Of a stretch of DNA of 64,000 bases, positions 8,640 through 17,726 are shown one piece after another. Below the pieces are notes generated by a model, which saw only the letters and a list, made by a program, of their open reading frames with translations, had not been told where the DNA came from and searched no databases. How positions within the stretch are numbered: position 1 is the first letter of the stretch; each line of letters begins with the position of its first letter. The position numbers and the translations under genes are program-made. Source of the stretch: Streptomyces sp. NRRL S-340 (GTDB lineage Bacteria; Actinomycetota; Actinomycetes; Streptomycetales; Streptomycetaceae); assembly GCF_000720185.1 (NCBI RefSeq), contig NZ_JOIY01000008.1:124001-188000 (forward strand). Reading direction: 5' to 3'.

Positions 8640-9041
8640 GCCGCTGCCAGCGCCTGTCGAGCGCGGTCCGCTCCGCGCGCCGCTCATCGGACAGCTTGTC
8701 GGCCTTCCGGCCGCTGCGCGCCCTAGGGTCGGCCAGGGCTTCCATGGTGTCCGTGCCGTGCGCACGCAGCGTCCCGAGCACCTTCGCCAGGGTCCGTACG
8801 CATCCGGCGGCAGTACTGCTCTTTCATCATCGCCTGGTCCGAGGACCACCGGCGCAATCAGAGCGGCCAGTTTCCCCGTGCCCGGAGGGCATGCGCAGGG
8901 TACGCCCGGCCCATTGCACGAGGTCCGTCGTGGAACCCGGGCGTCCGCGAAAGGCACCGAGTCACACCAGGCCGTATCCACTCCCGCGGCTGTCCCGCAA
9001 CCGCTGCTCACGAGTGCGACGCTCTTGGCGGTGACGTACTC
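8640..9041 (-). pseudogene. Decayed C-terminal fragment of a DEAD/DEAH-type helicase
   Basis: On the minus strand one frame reads AKSVALVSSG, GVDTAWCDSVPFADAR and GTGKLAALIAPVVLGPGDDER. A second frame continues with LGTLRAHGTDTMEALADPRARS. Together they follow the C-terminal core of Streptomyces helicase-associated-domain helicases (motifs of the kind LSNCRVLGEGVD, D-VFFADPR, GRALR-PGEGK, ALRAHD--VEALADPR). Motif VI is corrupted (no QAVGRALR), at least one frameshift separates the two halves, and no N-terminal half is present. I read it as a dead remnant. Confidence 0.6.
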
Positions 9042-9150
9042 AGGGCAGGCGATCCCGACAGAGTGAAGTACGCGGTCCTCCCGTGCCGGAAGCACGGTCG
9101 GACCGCGTACGTGGTGCAGGGATCACCGGCGCACCGGCATCCCGGGAGCG

Positions 9151-9543
9151 CTACTGCCAGCGCACGATGCGGGGCGCCTTGGTGGTGCCCTCTGCGCCGT
9201 ACTTGCGGCCGGGGGTGCCGGCCGGCCAGCCGCCACGGGGCGAGGCGATGCCGGCTATGTCGAAGTGCGCTCCGCCGGTGTTGTAGAAGCCGCCGATTGT
9301 GTAGCCGCCGGGAGCCCAGATGTCGAAGGTCTGGCACTGCCCGCGGCGGACCGCTGTGGAGTGCACGCCGTCCGACCAGGTGATGTCGGCGTCATAGTTG
9401 CCCTTGGCGCACAGTTGGACGCGGTGGTTGCTGATGGCCGCGGAGGCCGGGGTCCCGGCCGCGACGACCGCGGCACCGGTGGCGAGGACGACGGCGCCCG
9501 TCGCCATGAGGGAACGCCGGCGCGGACCCTGCTTGCTACGCAT
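9151..9543 (-). CDS. Small secreted protein
   Basis: A 130-residue protein with a clear export signal: RRRSLMATGAVVLATGAAVV followed by AAGTPASA, with predicted cleavage after ASA, leaving about 94 mature residues. The RRRSL start makes a Tat-type route possible. The mature part has two Cys (QLCAKGNYDADI and GQCQTFDIW), probably one disulfide, and is Gly/Tyr-rich. Small secreted Streptomyces proteins of this type, some resembling inhibitors or beta-sandwich proteins, have no known function. The gene stands alone. Confidence 0.8.
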   Translation of the reverse strand: MRSKQGPRRRSLMATGAVVLATGAAVVAAGTPASAAISNHRVQLCAKGNYDADITWSDGVHSTAVRRGQCQTFDIWAPGGYTIGGFYNTGGAHFDIAGIASPRGGWPAGTPGRKYGAEGTTKAPRIVRWQ

Positions 9544-9940
9544 GAACTCTCCTTGTCCGGCCGGGCGGGCGGCCGGCGGAGCCGCACCAGCCGCCCCAGA
9601 GCGGAACGGCGTAGGTTTGGCTCATCGGCCACCGCCCTGAGCCAGGAACGGGGGGTGGTTGATCCTGTCACCTGCACAACGTGCCTCGCCCCCACTCGAG
9701 TTCACACCCTCCGCCCGCACCGCTCGCAGTGCCGGCACCGTCTTGCCGGTGTTCTCGCCAGCGAAGGGCCCGAGCAGTGCCTCGGGGAAGCGCTCGACGC
9801 CTCCGTGATCTCCACCGACGACGCACCACCGCCGCGTCCGGACACGGGCGAACCCGAGCCGCAAGGCTGACCACCCCGCACCCCGGAGCACCCCGGCCCC
9901 CGAGCGGGGCCGTTCTCGGGCGGCTGGACCACGCGTCGCG
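9544..9940. other. Gap without a supportable gene
   Basis: The upstream region of the secreted-protein gene. Open frames here have shadow-frame composition. No hairpin or repeat stood out. Confidence 0.5.
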
Positions 9941-10090
9941 CCGTGCATCCGGCGCTTCGGGCTCGTCGGCCACGCCCGCGGTGTCGCCGTGGCGCTCCGA
10001 CTGGCGCTGGTCCATCCCTCCGCGGTGACCCGGGTGGCGTTCCTGGACGGTCTGCCTCTCAGCGAGCATCTGGTCCGTGCCCGGCAGCGG
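9941..10090 (+). pseudogene. Fragment of an alpha/beta hydrolase that lost its nucleophile
   Basis: The plus strand reads RRFGLVGHARGVAVALRLAL followed by VHPSAVTRVAFLDGLPLSEHL. This is the nucleophile-elbow region of haloacetate dehalogenase/epoxide hydrolase type proteins (usual pattern VGHDRGARVAYRLALDHP--VTRLAVLD--P). The catalytic Asp of GHDRG is Ala here, the frame has no start, and homology stops after about 50 residues. It is a decayed remnant. Confidence 0.55.
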
Positions 10091-10252
10091 CCCGCGTCAG
10101 GCCGCCGCGGTTCGGGACCACGGCATCCACTGCGTCGGGCTGCTCGCCGGTGTCTTACCCGCCACCGTGCGGCGCTTGCTCGCCAAGGAGGCCGGACGCC
10201 TCGCCGCCGGCCGCGCCCACGGCGTCGACTCGGGTCGGTACTGCAACGCTGC

Positions 10253-10906
10253 CTACGACGCCGACCGGATCGCGGAGATGTCGAACTGCAGTCGGACCTT
10301 CTCGCTCACCATGGTGCCTCCTGTCTTGAGGCGCTGGTTGTAGACCAGACCCCACTCGGTGCGGTCGATGGTGGTGGTGCCGTCGAAGCCGGCTCGCTCG
10401 TAGCCGAAAGGATCCAGGACCGAGCCGAGGTAGTCGAGTTGCAGGTCGACGGGCCGGGTGACGTCACGGATGGTCAGGTCCCCGGTCATGCGGAAGGTCT
10501 CTCCGCCTTCATGGACGGTGGAGGTGCTGCGGAAGGTCATTTCCGGGTAGCGACGGGCGTCGAAGAAGTCAGGGCCGATGATGTGCGCGTCCCTTTGTTC
10601 CACGCCCGTGTCGACGCTGGCGACCCGGATGACGAGGTCGGCCCGCGACTCGGAGGGCCGGGCTCCGTCGAAGTACAGCGTGCTGTCGTAATCGGTGAAA
10701 GCCCCCCGGACTGTCGTGACCATGGCGTGCCGCACGGCGAATCCGATGCGGCTGTGCGGGCGGTCGATGGTCCATCGTCCGGTCAAGGCTCGAAGTGCCG
10801 GGTCGAGCGTGGCAGCCCTGGGCGTTGCCTCCGCGACGGAGGCGCCCGCGCCGGCAGCCGGGATCGGTTCGCCGAGATCGGTCTGGCGGCGGCTGAAGAT
10901 GCCCAT
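10253..10906 (-). CDS. YceI family lipocalin-like protein
   Basis: A 217-residue protein. After a variable N-terminal ~40 residues comes a YceI domain (about 43-215), a beta-barrel that binds isoprenoid or long-chain lipids in characterised members. Signature text: LTGRWTIDRPHSRIGFAVRH at the start of the barrel, then SVDTGVEQRDAHI-GPDFFDARRYPEMTF, MTGDLTIRDVTRPV and the closing VSEKVRLQFDISA. No signal peptide is seen, so it is probably cytoplasmic. A second YceI gene lies just upstream on the same strand (218-base gap). Confidence 0.9.
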   Translation of the reverse strand: MGIFSRRQTDLGEPIPAAGAGASVAEATPRAATLDPALRALTGRWTIDRPHSRIGFAVRHAMVTTVRGAFTDYDSTLYFDGARPSESRADLVIRVASVDTGVEQRDAHIIGPDFFDARRYPEMTFRSTSTVHEGGETFRMTGDLTIRDVTRPVDLQLDYLGSVLDPFGYERAGFDGTTTIDRTEWGLVYNQRLKTGGTMVSEKVRLQFDISAIRSAS

Positions 10907-11124
10907 GATCCTGAGCCCATTCCCATCTGATCGCTCTGTGCTGTCAAGGTGTCGCCGGGCACTGCCCGGCGAGATCGGTGGTCCCGTCCGGGGTGCGTGC
11001 GGCCGACGGTGAAACCGCGACGCGACGTGGGGTGCGCTGCCGGACTGCCTCGATCAGCACCCCATGCATGACCGCGACACCCCTGTTCGGACAGCACCCG
11101 CGTCGGTCGCCCCCGTGTGAGGGT

Positions 11125-12039
11125 CTACTGCGGTGGCGTGGGCGTGTCGTGGGTGCGGTACATCGCCTGTACGTCCAACTCCAGTTGGACGGTCGGACCG
11201 ACGACGGCGATGCCGCGGGCCAGCATGGAGCGCCAGTTGAGGGTGAAGTCCTCCCGATGGAGTTCGGCCTTCGCGAGAGCCGCGCAGCGCAGTTCCTGGT
11301 CGTAGCCTCCGTTGACCGTCCCGAGGTAGGTGGTGTCGAGGCCGACGGAACGGCTGGTGCCGTGCATGGTGAGTGTGCCGTGCAGGGTCCACTTGGAGCC
11401 GCCGCGGTGGGCGAACCGGGTACTCGTGAAGTCGATGTGCGGGTAGCGTTCGACGTCCAGGAAGTCGGCGGAACGCAGGTGGTTGTCGCGGGTGTTGTTT
11501 CCCGTGGTGACGCTGGAGGCGTCGATGCGCACCGACACGTGTGAGTCGGCCATGTTCGGTGCGACGTGGATGCCGCCCTGGAAGCGGGTGAACCGCCCGT
11601 GGACATGGGCCATGCCCACGTGTTTGGCGATGAACCGGATCGCGGTGTGCGGAGGATCGAACAGCCAGGTACCGGCTGTCGGAAGTTCCATCTGGCGGGC
11701 GGGCTGGAGCGCGATGCGCATCGGGGGCAGGGCTACCCCGGCGGTGATGTCGATGTTCTCGCGGGCGGGTGACAGGCCCTCGGCCGCGACCATCGCGCTG
11801 TAGGAGCCCGGTGGCAGCGTCGCTATGAAGTAGCCGTGGGGATCCGTGGTGCCACGCGTCGCAACCCGGTGGCTGTCCAGGGCGGTCACGGTGACCTCGG
11901 CTCCACTCATGGGCTGCCCCATGGGATCGAGGACCTCGAAGCCGAACGCCCCGGCGCCGGGCGGCAGGGGGACCGAGATGCTCGCTCCGGCACCGGAAGC
12001 ACCACGGGAGCGCCGACGACGGAGTAGCCCGAGAGCCAT
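11125..12039 (-). CDS. Two-domain protein: carboxypeptidase-regulatory-like plus YceI
   Basis: A 304-residue protein. Residues about 25-110 form a CarboxypepD_reg/prealbumin-like beta-sandwich (FGFEVLDPMGQPMSGAEVTV, GYFIATLPPGSYSAMV), and about 120-290 a YceI domain (GTWLFDPPHTAIRFIAKH, NNTRDNHLRSADFLDVERYP, LHGTLTMHGTSRSV). The fusion suggests surface binding or lipid handling, but no role is known. ATG 12039 is chosen over GTG 12048 because AAGAAGG sits 8 bases before it. Its YceI domain and the downstream single-domain YceI gene are probably duplicates with separate roles. Confidence 0.88.
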   Translation of the reverse strand: MALGLLRRRRSRGASGAGASISVPLPPGAGAFGFEVLDPMGQPMSGAEVTVTALDSHRVATRGTTDPHGYFIATLPPGSYSAMVAAEGLSPARENIDITAGVALPPMRIALQPARQMELPTAGTWLFDPPHTAIRFIAKHVGMAHVHGRFTRFQGGIHVAPNMADSHVSVRIDASSVTTGNNTRDNHLRSADFLDVERYPHIDFTSTRFAHRGGSKWTLHGTLTMHGTSRSVGLDTTYLGTVNGGYDQELRCAALAKAELHREDFTLNWRSMLARGIAVVGPTVQLELDVQAMYRTHDTPTPPQ

Positions 12040-12382
12040 GGAGTTCACCCTTCTTCACCTGCGTCGCCGTCAGGCGACCCGATCAGTGGGAGACGTTCGC
12101 GGTAGCCAAGAACCGTCGGCGACGAGAGGACGGACGCGGAGCCAGTAGTTCGTCGACGATCATAAAGGCCCCCACGCGCGGGCGACTCGACCCGATGTCG
12201 AAGCAGCTCACCCCTCCTTTCGGTGGATGCGGGGCCACATATCAGTACATCGGCCAGCCATATCGACACACCTCGACTTCGTTGCTTTGCAGCAATGCTG
12301 TGGTGAAGAACACGGAAAGGGGCCGCGATATTCACAACCGGTGTGCGGTTTCATCACGGACCTGACACAGGCGGGCAGGCAG
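12040..12382. other. Gap between YceI gene and IS21 remnant
   Basis: It holds the upstream region of the YceI gene and a locally AT-richer stretch (12240-12340) that may be the edge of the decayed insertion. No gene was recognised. Confidence 0.5.
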
Positions 12383-12880
12383 CCGCTGCTCGCGCCACTG
12401 CCGGAGGAACCGTTCGAGACTGGCCGACTGTCCACCCCGCGGGTCGACCGCTACGGCCAGGTCTGCGTCCGGATGAACCGCTACTCGGTGCCGGTGCGGT
12501 TGATCGGCCGCACCGTCCGCGTCATGCTCCATGCCTCCGAGCTCGTGGTCTACGACGTCCGCTAGGAAGTCGCCCGCCATGAGCGGCTCATCGCCCGCAA
12601 TGGATCCCGCCTCGAACTCGGCCACTAGCTGGAGGCGCTGATCCGCAAGTCCGGCGCCCTCCCCGGCGCCACCGCCCTCGACCAGGCCCGGGCGGCCGAC
12701 CGGTTCACTCCCACGCACGACGCCTGGTGGGAAGCCGCCGTCAAAGCGCACGGTGAACGCGACGACGCCCGGGCCCTGATCGAACTGCTCCTCAGCCGAC
12801 ACCTGCCCCACGAACACCTCGTCACCGGCCTCGCCGCAGCCCTGAAGACCGGTGCCCTCACTGCGATGCCGTCGCTCGCG
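12383..12880 (+). pseudogene. istA: istA transposase, 3' remnant
   Basis: It reads LAPLPEEPFETGRLSTPRVD, RYGQVCVRMNRYSVPVRLIG and RTVRVMLHASELVVYDVR, then after a TAG at 12563 EVARHERLIARNGSRLELGH, after another TAG LEALIRKSGALPGATALDQA, and later ALIELLLSRHLPHEHLVTGL. This is the C-terminal third of IS21 IstA (the mu-transposase C-terminal region). The two in-frame stops and the missing catalytic core show that it is dead. Confidence 0.8.
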
Positions 12881-13227
12881 AAGCCCGCAAGGCAGCCGAC
12901 GCCGACACCGGACCGGAAGAACCCCCGGAGCCGCCCTCCACCACCAGCCAGACCGCCATTGCCCCGCTGCCCGCAGCCGTCAGGACCAATCTGCCACCCG
13001 ACAAGCGGCCCCTGCCCTCCGTCGCCCTCTACGACCAAGTTTCCTGCGGCTCCGCCGACCCGACCATCCCACCCCGTGAGAGAAGAGCACCGTGGCCTAT
13101 CCCCGCCAGCGAGGACTCACCGAGCAGGCCGCCACCACCGCCGTCGACCAGGCATGCTGCCCGCTCCAGATGCCCACCATCCGCTCCCAGTTCCCCGACC
13201 TCGCCGAGACAGCGAGGCCGTGAGCAG

Positions 13228-13868
13228 ATGTCCTGCCTCGACTTCCTCGCCGAGCTCCTCCTGGCCGAGTGCGACGACCGGGCCCGCCGACGCTCCGAGC
13301 GCCACATCAAGGACGCAGGCTTCCCCCGCGACAAGTCCTTGCGGCAGTTCGACTCCGAGGCCACCCCCAACATCGACGCAGCCGTGATCCACACGCTCGG
13401 CAAGTGTGAATGGATTTAGAAGGGCCTGCCCCTCTGTCTCATCGGCGACTCCGGAACGGGTAAATCTCACCTGCTGATCGCACTGGGCACCGAGGCCGCG
13501 ATGGCCTGCTACCGAGTCAAATACGTCCTGGCAAGCTGGTCAACGAGCTGGTCGCAGCCGCCGACGAGAAGCAGCCGACCAAGACCACGCCCGCTACGGC
13601 CGCATCGACCTGCTCTGCATCGACGAACTCGGCTACATGGAACTCGACCGCCGCGGCGCCGAACTCCTCTTCCAGGTCCTGACCGAACACGAGGAGAAGA
13701 ACAGCGTCGCCATCGCCTCCAACGAACCTTCTGCGGTTGGACCAAGACCTTCACCGACCCCGCCTCTGCGGCGGCCGTCGTCGACCGCCTCACCTTCGGC
13801 GGCAACATCATCGAGAGTGGCACCGATTCCTACGGTCTCGCCACAATCCGCGCGCCCGCGCTGAGCAG
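13228..13868 (+). pseudogene. istB: istB ATPase helper, frameshifted
   Basis: The IstB AAA+ ATPase is recognisable from CDDRARRRSERHIKDAGFP through the Walker A motif GDSGTGKSHLLIALG (about 13447-13490), Walker B DLLCIDELGYMELD and the sensor region NEPF/CGWTKTFTDP to AVVDRLTFGGNIIESGTDSY. It is broken by a TAG after HTLGKCEWI and by at least two frameshifts (near 13535 and 13735). In an intact element IstB would select the target with IstA. Confidence 0.8.
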
Positions 13869-13920
13869 CAAGTCGTCGGCTGAACCGGAGGCGGAGTGCC
13901 TGCAGGGAGACGTGGGCGAC

Positions 13921-14355
13921 CTACCCCTGGCGCAGAAATTCCCGCAGGTCCGCAGCTACAACCGTCATCCCCTCACCGGCTTCGATCACGGTCGTCACCG
14001 TGCACTTCCAGTCACCGGGAAAGAAGCCGGACCGAAGCGTCCAGTTCAGATACACATGACCACCCGAGCCGAAGGACGCCGTCACGACCAGGTGGTTGTT
14101 GATCCAGACCCGTTCCCCCTCCCAGCCACGGAAGTCCCGGGCGAGGCCGTCGAAGAACTCGCTCATGTCATCCCAGACGGTGACGGTCAGGTTCTCGAGC
14201 CGGGCACGCACGCCAGCAGCAACGGCCTCCACAGCGAAGACGACCTCGTACTCATCCGCACGCGACCAGTCGAACAACCGGACAGAGGCCGCCAGCGTCC
14301 CCGGCCCTCGCACGACGAGCTCGACCTGCCCGGGACCCACCTCGATCAGACTCAC
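13921..14355 (-). CDS. DUF6228-like protein
   Basis: A 144-residue cytoplasmic protein without membrane segments. It has alternating beta-strand character (VELVVRGPGTLAASVRLFDW, VWINNHLVVTASFGSGGHVY, WKCTVTTVIEAGEGMTVVA) and a central FFDGLARDFRGWEGE helix. This pattern is that of the DUF6228 family of Streptomyces proteins, frequent among genomic-island and immunity-like genes, with no demonstrated function. It ends only about 50 bases from the IS21 remnant. A role as an immunity protein is possible but unsupported here. Confidence 0.75.
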   Translation of the reverse strand: MSLIEVGPGQVELVVRGPGTLAASVRLFDWSRADEYEVVFAVEAVAAGVRARLENLTVTVWDDMSEFFDGLARDFRGWEGERVWINNHLVVTASFGSGGHVYLNWTLRSGFFPGDWKCTVTTVIEAGEGMTVVAADLREFLRQG

Positions 14356-14613
14356 CCGCCGAAGGATACGGACGTCAACACGTTGACGACATCACGATTC
14401 CGTGGCACGGGACCGCTGCTACTTCTCACCAACATTCCGAGGCCCAGCAGCCACCAGCTGTTCCCAGCGCCCACCGACAAGTGCTCTTCGTTCTGACCTA
14501 CGCAGCCAGGGGCTCCATTGCGGAGCCAGGAAAAAGAAACGGGGGACAAGCCGACCCTGACCGCCGCGGACAGCGGGACCGACGTCGGAGCAGGCGCGGG
14601 ACCGCTACGCCCT

Positions 14614-14985
14614 TCACATCCAGGACTGCGGCGCCCCGTCGTCGGAAACCGAACGCCCGGCGGCCTGTGCTGCCTGCCGCGGATCGGTGGCGAGAACACG
14701 GCCGGCCCGGTCGAAGCGTCCCGGGCGCCGGGCGGGGCCGGGCGCGGGACGGCTGCCGCGGACGGCGGCGCGGAAGACTTCCGCCGCCTCGAACGGCGCC
14801 GGAGCCACCGAATGGAACAGCACCGGGCCCCGGCCCCAGTACCGCTCGGCCACGATGTCCGAGGAGAATGCCGGCTCGACCGCGAGGATCGCCACCCGAC
14901 GGCACGGCGGCGGCCGGCTGCTCGCCAGGCAGGGCGACCGAAGCCGGTCCTGACGGCCGAGGATCAGCCAACTATTCTTGGTCAC
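14614..14985 (-). CDS. Uncertain hypothetical protein, GTG start
   Basis: A frame of 123 residues from a GTG at 14985. The middle part (RRVAILAVEPAFSSDIVAER, YWGRGPVLFHSVAPAPFEAA) reads like protein, whereas the ends are Arg/Pro-rich. No ribosome binding site is evident and no family was recognised. It is divergent from the membrane-protein gene that starts at 15007. It may be a remnant. Confidence 0.3.
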   Translation of the reverse strand: MTKNSWLILGRQDRLRSPCLASSRPPPCRRVAILAVEPAFSSDIVAERYWGRGPVLFHSVAPAPFEAAEVFRAAVRGSRPAPGPARRPGRFDRAGRVLATDPRQAAQAAGRSVSDDGAPQSWM

Positions 14986-15006
14986 AGGGAACTTGCACCA
15001 CTGGGG

Positions 15007-15648
15007 ATGAGGTCGCAGATGACGCGTGGCGGCGGGGCCGGGGCGGACACGGACCGTGGTGCGGAGCCCGGCCCGTCCGGTGGGCCGGCGGCCGGGCGCC
15101 GGGAGCGTCGCTCCCGCCGTCGCGGGTGCTTCCGATGGATCCTCCTGACAGGCCTGCTCGCCGGCGGGTTCGGCCTTGCGGGCGCGTGGGGGATGGATGA
15201 GGACCCCATGGTCGACCTGACGGTCGTCGACGGCTCGACGAGGGCGGGCCCGTGCACAGTCGTCTGGACGGACCCTTTCACCAAGGAGCGGCGAAGGGGG
15301 CCCTTCTCCTGCGCAGGCCACCGTGATCCGCTCCTTCCCACCTACGAGGTGGGCTTCGTCGTCTCGTACGGCCCGTGGAAGGGCGACCTCTACAACTCCG
15401 AACTGAAGGGCTCTCCCTCCAACGACGTCGTCCTCGGTCTTCAGGATGCGGCCGAGCTGCTGGTCGTCGCCGGCGGCATCGGCGGCGCCTTCTCCGTCCA
15501 CCACCGCCGACGCCGGGGCGCCGCCCCCGCACGGGTCCGCACCGCCCCCGTCCGGCCCGGCTCCCCCTACCCCACACCCCTGGCGCGCCGGGCCGCCCGC
15601 GCCTCACTCGTGTGGGCGGGCCGCGCCCGCCGCGCTCTGAACCGGTAG
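15007..15648 (+). CDS. Hypothetical two-span membrane protein
   Basis: A 213-residue protein. A basic, disordered N-terminus leads into a membrane segment (FRWILLTGLLAGGFGLAGAW, about 45-65). An extracytoplasmic domain with a probable disulfide pair (GPCTVVWTD, GPFSCAGH) follows, then a second membrane segment (AELLVVAGGIGGAFSV) and a basic tail. Two in-frame ATGs (15007 and 15019) are possible and differ by four residues. The function is unknown. Confidence 0.65.
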   Translation: MRSQMTRGGGAGADTDRGAEPGPSGGPAAGRRERRSRRRGCFRWILLTGLLAGGFGLAGAWGMDEDPMVDLTVVDGSTRAGPCTVVWTDPFTKERRRGPFSCAGHRDPLLPTYEVGFVVSYGPWKGDLYNSELKGSPSNDVVLGLQDAAELLVVAGGIGGAFSVHHRRRRGAAPARVRTAPVRPGSPYPTPLARRAARASLVWAGRARRALNR

Positions 15649-15841
15649 GGCGCCCCCTTCCGGCGTGCCTCGATGCGACTCAGCCGCACGGCTGTGGTCC
15701 GGGGGGCGTCGCGGCGTAGCGGCGTGGCCGCGCAGGAGGATGTTCACGGCCGCCACGCGCAGCGCGGGCGGCGGCCACCGGAGGGTGAGCCAGACCTGCC
15801 ACGCCGTCGACCGCGCTGGCGTCTCCTCCCCGCCTCCTCCC

Positions 15842-16468
15842 TCACGCGCTCTCTTCCCGGCGGACCGAGAAGGCCCCCGCGGCAGCCGCCAGGACCGCCG
15901 CCTTCGCGGCCCGTCGCGGCAGCTGCGGGTCCGGGCCGGCGCGCAGGAGCACCAGTTGGTGATAGAGGGGCGCCGTGGCGGCGATCAGCAGGCTCCGCGC
16001 GTCCGTGTGCCCTGCGGGGAGTTCACCGCGCTCGGCGGCGCGCTCGACGAGGATCTCGCACTGGGCGTACCGGTTCGTCCACAACCGTGTCTGGGCCCGC
16101 GCGGCCTGGTCGGAGTGGAACGAGGCGCCCATCAGGGCGATGGCGAGCGACGGCTGTACGAGCAGGGATTCCTGGATCTCCTGGTTGAGGGCCGTCAGGT
16201 CGTCGTGCAGGGAGCCGGTGTCCGGCGGTTGCCAGTCGATCTCGCCGGCGGCCTCGATGACGTCGGCGAGCAGGCCGCCGACATCGCGCCAACGCCGGTA
16301 GACCGTGGCGCGGTGCACTCCGGCCCGCGTCGCGACACCCTCCATCGTGAGTCCTCCGGGACCGCGTTCGGCGAGTTCCGCGCGGACGGCGTCGAGGACC
16401 TGGGCTCGGACGCGGGCGGTGCGGCCGCCAGGACGGCGGTCCGAGGTCGTCTCCAGTGGTTCTGTCAT
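15842..16468 (-). CDS. TetR family transcriptional repressor
   Basis: A 208-residue TetR regulator. The N-terminal helix-turn-helix (about 20-65) reads [40 protein letters not shown], the canonical TetR pattern. The C-terminal ligand domain contains a TetR_C-type [13 protein letters not shown] segment. It is divergent from an acetyltransferase gene starting at 16567, and an inverted repeat between them (16522-16535) is a likely operator. The inference is local control of the acetyltransferase and autorepression, with an unknown ligand. Confidence 0.92.
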   Translation of the reverse strand: MTEPLETTSDRRPGGRTARVRAQVLDAVRAELAERGPGGLTMEGVATRAGVHRATVYRRWRDVGGLLADVIEAAGEIDWQPPDTGSLHDDLTALNQEIQESLLVQPSLAIALMGASFHSDQAARAQTRLWTNRYAQCEILVERAAERGELPAGHTDARSLLIAATAPLYHQLVLLRAGPDPQLPRRAAKAAVLAAAAGAFSVRREESA

Positions 16469-16521
16469 CGGCAGTCAGTATCCGGTTGATCAAGGCGGCA
16501 GGTCCGTGCCAGCATGCTAAC

Positions 16522-16535
16522 GCGACATGTGTCGC
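16522..16535. promoter_or_regulatory. Inverted repeat, likely TetR operator
   Basis: GCGACA-TG-TGTCGC, six-base arms and a two-base spacer, centred in the 98-base gap between the divergent TetR and acetyltransferase genes. An AGCATGCT palindrome lies at 16511-16518. Confidence 0.55.
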
Positions 16536-16566
16536 ACTGGACCGGCCACCAGAAAGGGCCCCCGCG

Positions 16567-17220
16567 ATGCCGCCCGTTCCCGCCGACCCCACGGTGCTCC
16601 ACCCGATGCCCGGGCACCCGCGCGTGGTGCTGCTCAAGCCGCTGGTGAAGTCGCCGCTGATCGAGGCCGGTGACTTCTCCTACTACGACGATCCGGACGA
16701 CCCGACCGCGTTCGAGACGCGCAACGTCCTGTACCACTACGGTCCCGAGCGGCTCGTCATCGGCAAGTACTGCGCGCTGGGGACGGGCACCCGGTTCATC
16801 ATGAACGGGGCCAACCACCGCATGGACGGCCCCTCCACCTTTCCGTTCCCCACCATGGGAGGCTCCTGGGCGGAGCACTTCGACCTGATCACCGGCCTGC
16901 CCGGCCGGGGCGACACGGTCGTCGGCAACGACGTGTGGTTCGGCCACGGGGCCACCGTCATGCCCGGCGTACGCATCGGCCACGGCGCGATCATCGCCGC
17001 CGGTGCCGTCGTCACCGGTGACGTCCCCGACTACGGCATCGTCGGCGGCAACCCCGCCCGGCTCATCCGCACCCGCTACGACGCTGCGGACATCGCCCGG
17101 CTCCTCGCCGCGGCGTGGTGGGACTGGCCCGTGCGGCACATCACCCGGCACATCCGGACGATCATGTCGGGGACCGTCGCGGACCTGGAGGAGGCCGCCG
17201 CGCAGATCGACCTGTCCTGA
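16567..17220 (+). CDS. CatB/Vat-type hexapeptide O-acetyltransferase
   Basis: A 217-residue xenobiotic acetyltransferase of the left-handed beta-helix type. Typical features are the [20 protein letters not shown] segment containing the catalytic His, the hexapeptide repeats [20 protein letters not shown] and [20 protein letters not shown], and [13 protein letters not shown]. Characterised relatives acetylate chloramphenicol (CatB) or streptogramin A (Vat); many chromosomal copies have unknown substrates. The ATG follows AGAAAGGG with normal spacing. Divergence from a TetR gene suggests induction by a small molecule. Confidence 0.9.
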   Translation: MPPVPADPTVLHPMPGHPRVVLLKPLVKSPLIEAGDFSYYDDPDDPTAFETRNVLYHYGPERLVIGKYCALGTGTRFIMNGANHRMDGPSTFPFPTMGGSWAEHFDLITGLPGRGDTVVGNDVWFGHGATVMPGVRIGHGAIIAAGAVVTGDVPDYGIVGGNPARLIRTRYDAADIARLLAAAWWDWPVRHITRHIRTIMSGTVADLEEAAAQIDLS

Positions 17221-17329
17221 CACCGTGCCTCCACCACACCGCCGACGTATACCGTCCCCTGCCGGAAGCCTCGCACGCGGCGGTCAGGGCGTACGGTGGA
17301 CCGCCCGGAAGCTCTCCCGTACCCCCGTC

Positions 17330-17722
17330 AGATGCGTGGAGCTTGCCCGGACGCTGCCGGCGTGGGCCGCAGCGGGAGCGGACGGGCGGGATCCCGCGCA
17401 CGAGCCGGTCCCAGGCCGAGACTCTCGTACATGTCGGCGCCCGAGATGCCCAGCGACAGCGGCACACCGTTCCGGTCAGTGATGAGGTGGATTTTCGGTC
17501 CCGGCTTGCCATGATCGGTCGGGTTCGGTCCCGTCAGCGGCCCAGCGGCCCAGTGGCCCCCTTTTGCCGCCCGGACGCCGACGGGGTCGATCGCGCACCG
17601 TGACCGGTCCGGCTCGCCCCGGGCGCCGAGTTCGTCGAGGATCACGCGGTGGAGCCGGACCCGCATCCGGGCCCGGCTCCACCGGGCGAAGCGCCGGCAG
17701 GCACTTGGCGTGACAACGCCCG
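17330..17722 (-). pseudogene. IS5-family transposase remnant
   Basis: The minus strand reads RRFARWSRARMRVRLHRVIL, DELGARGEPDRSRCAID, then GPNPTDHGKPGPKIHLITDR and NGVPLSLGISGADMYESLGL. This is the first DDE region of IS5-type transposases from Streptomyces (normal: DSVN-RA-KGG--TGPNPVDRGK-GSKIHL). The N-terminal part and the rest of the DDE core are absent. Confidence 0.75.
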
Positions 17723-17726
17723 CCTG

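Larger units (their letters stand above)
12383..13868 (+). mobile_element. Decayed IS21-family insertion sequence
   Basis: A 3' remnant of istA followed by a broken istB in the order and orientation of IS21 elements. Both genes have several stops and frameshifts, so the element cannot move by itself. Terminal repeats were not identified; the boundaries given are the limits of protein homology. Confidence 0.8.
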
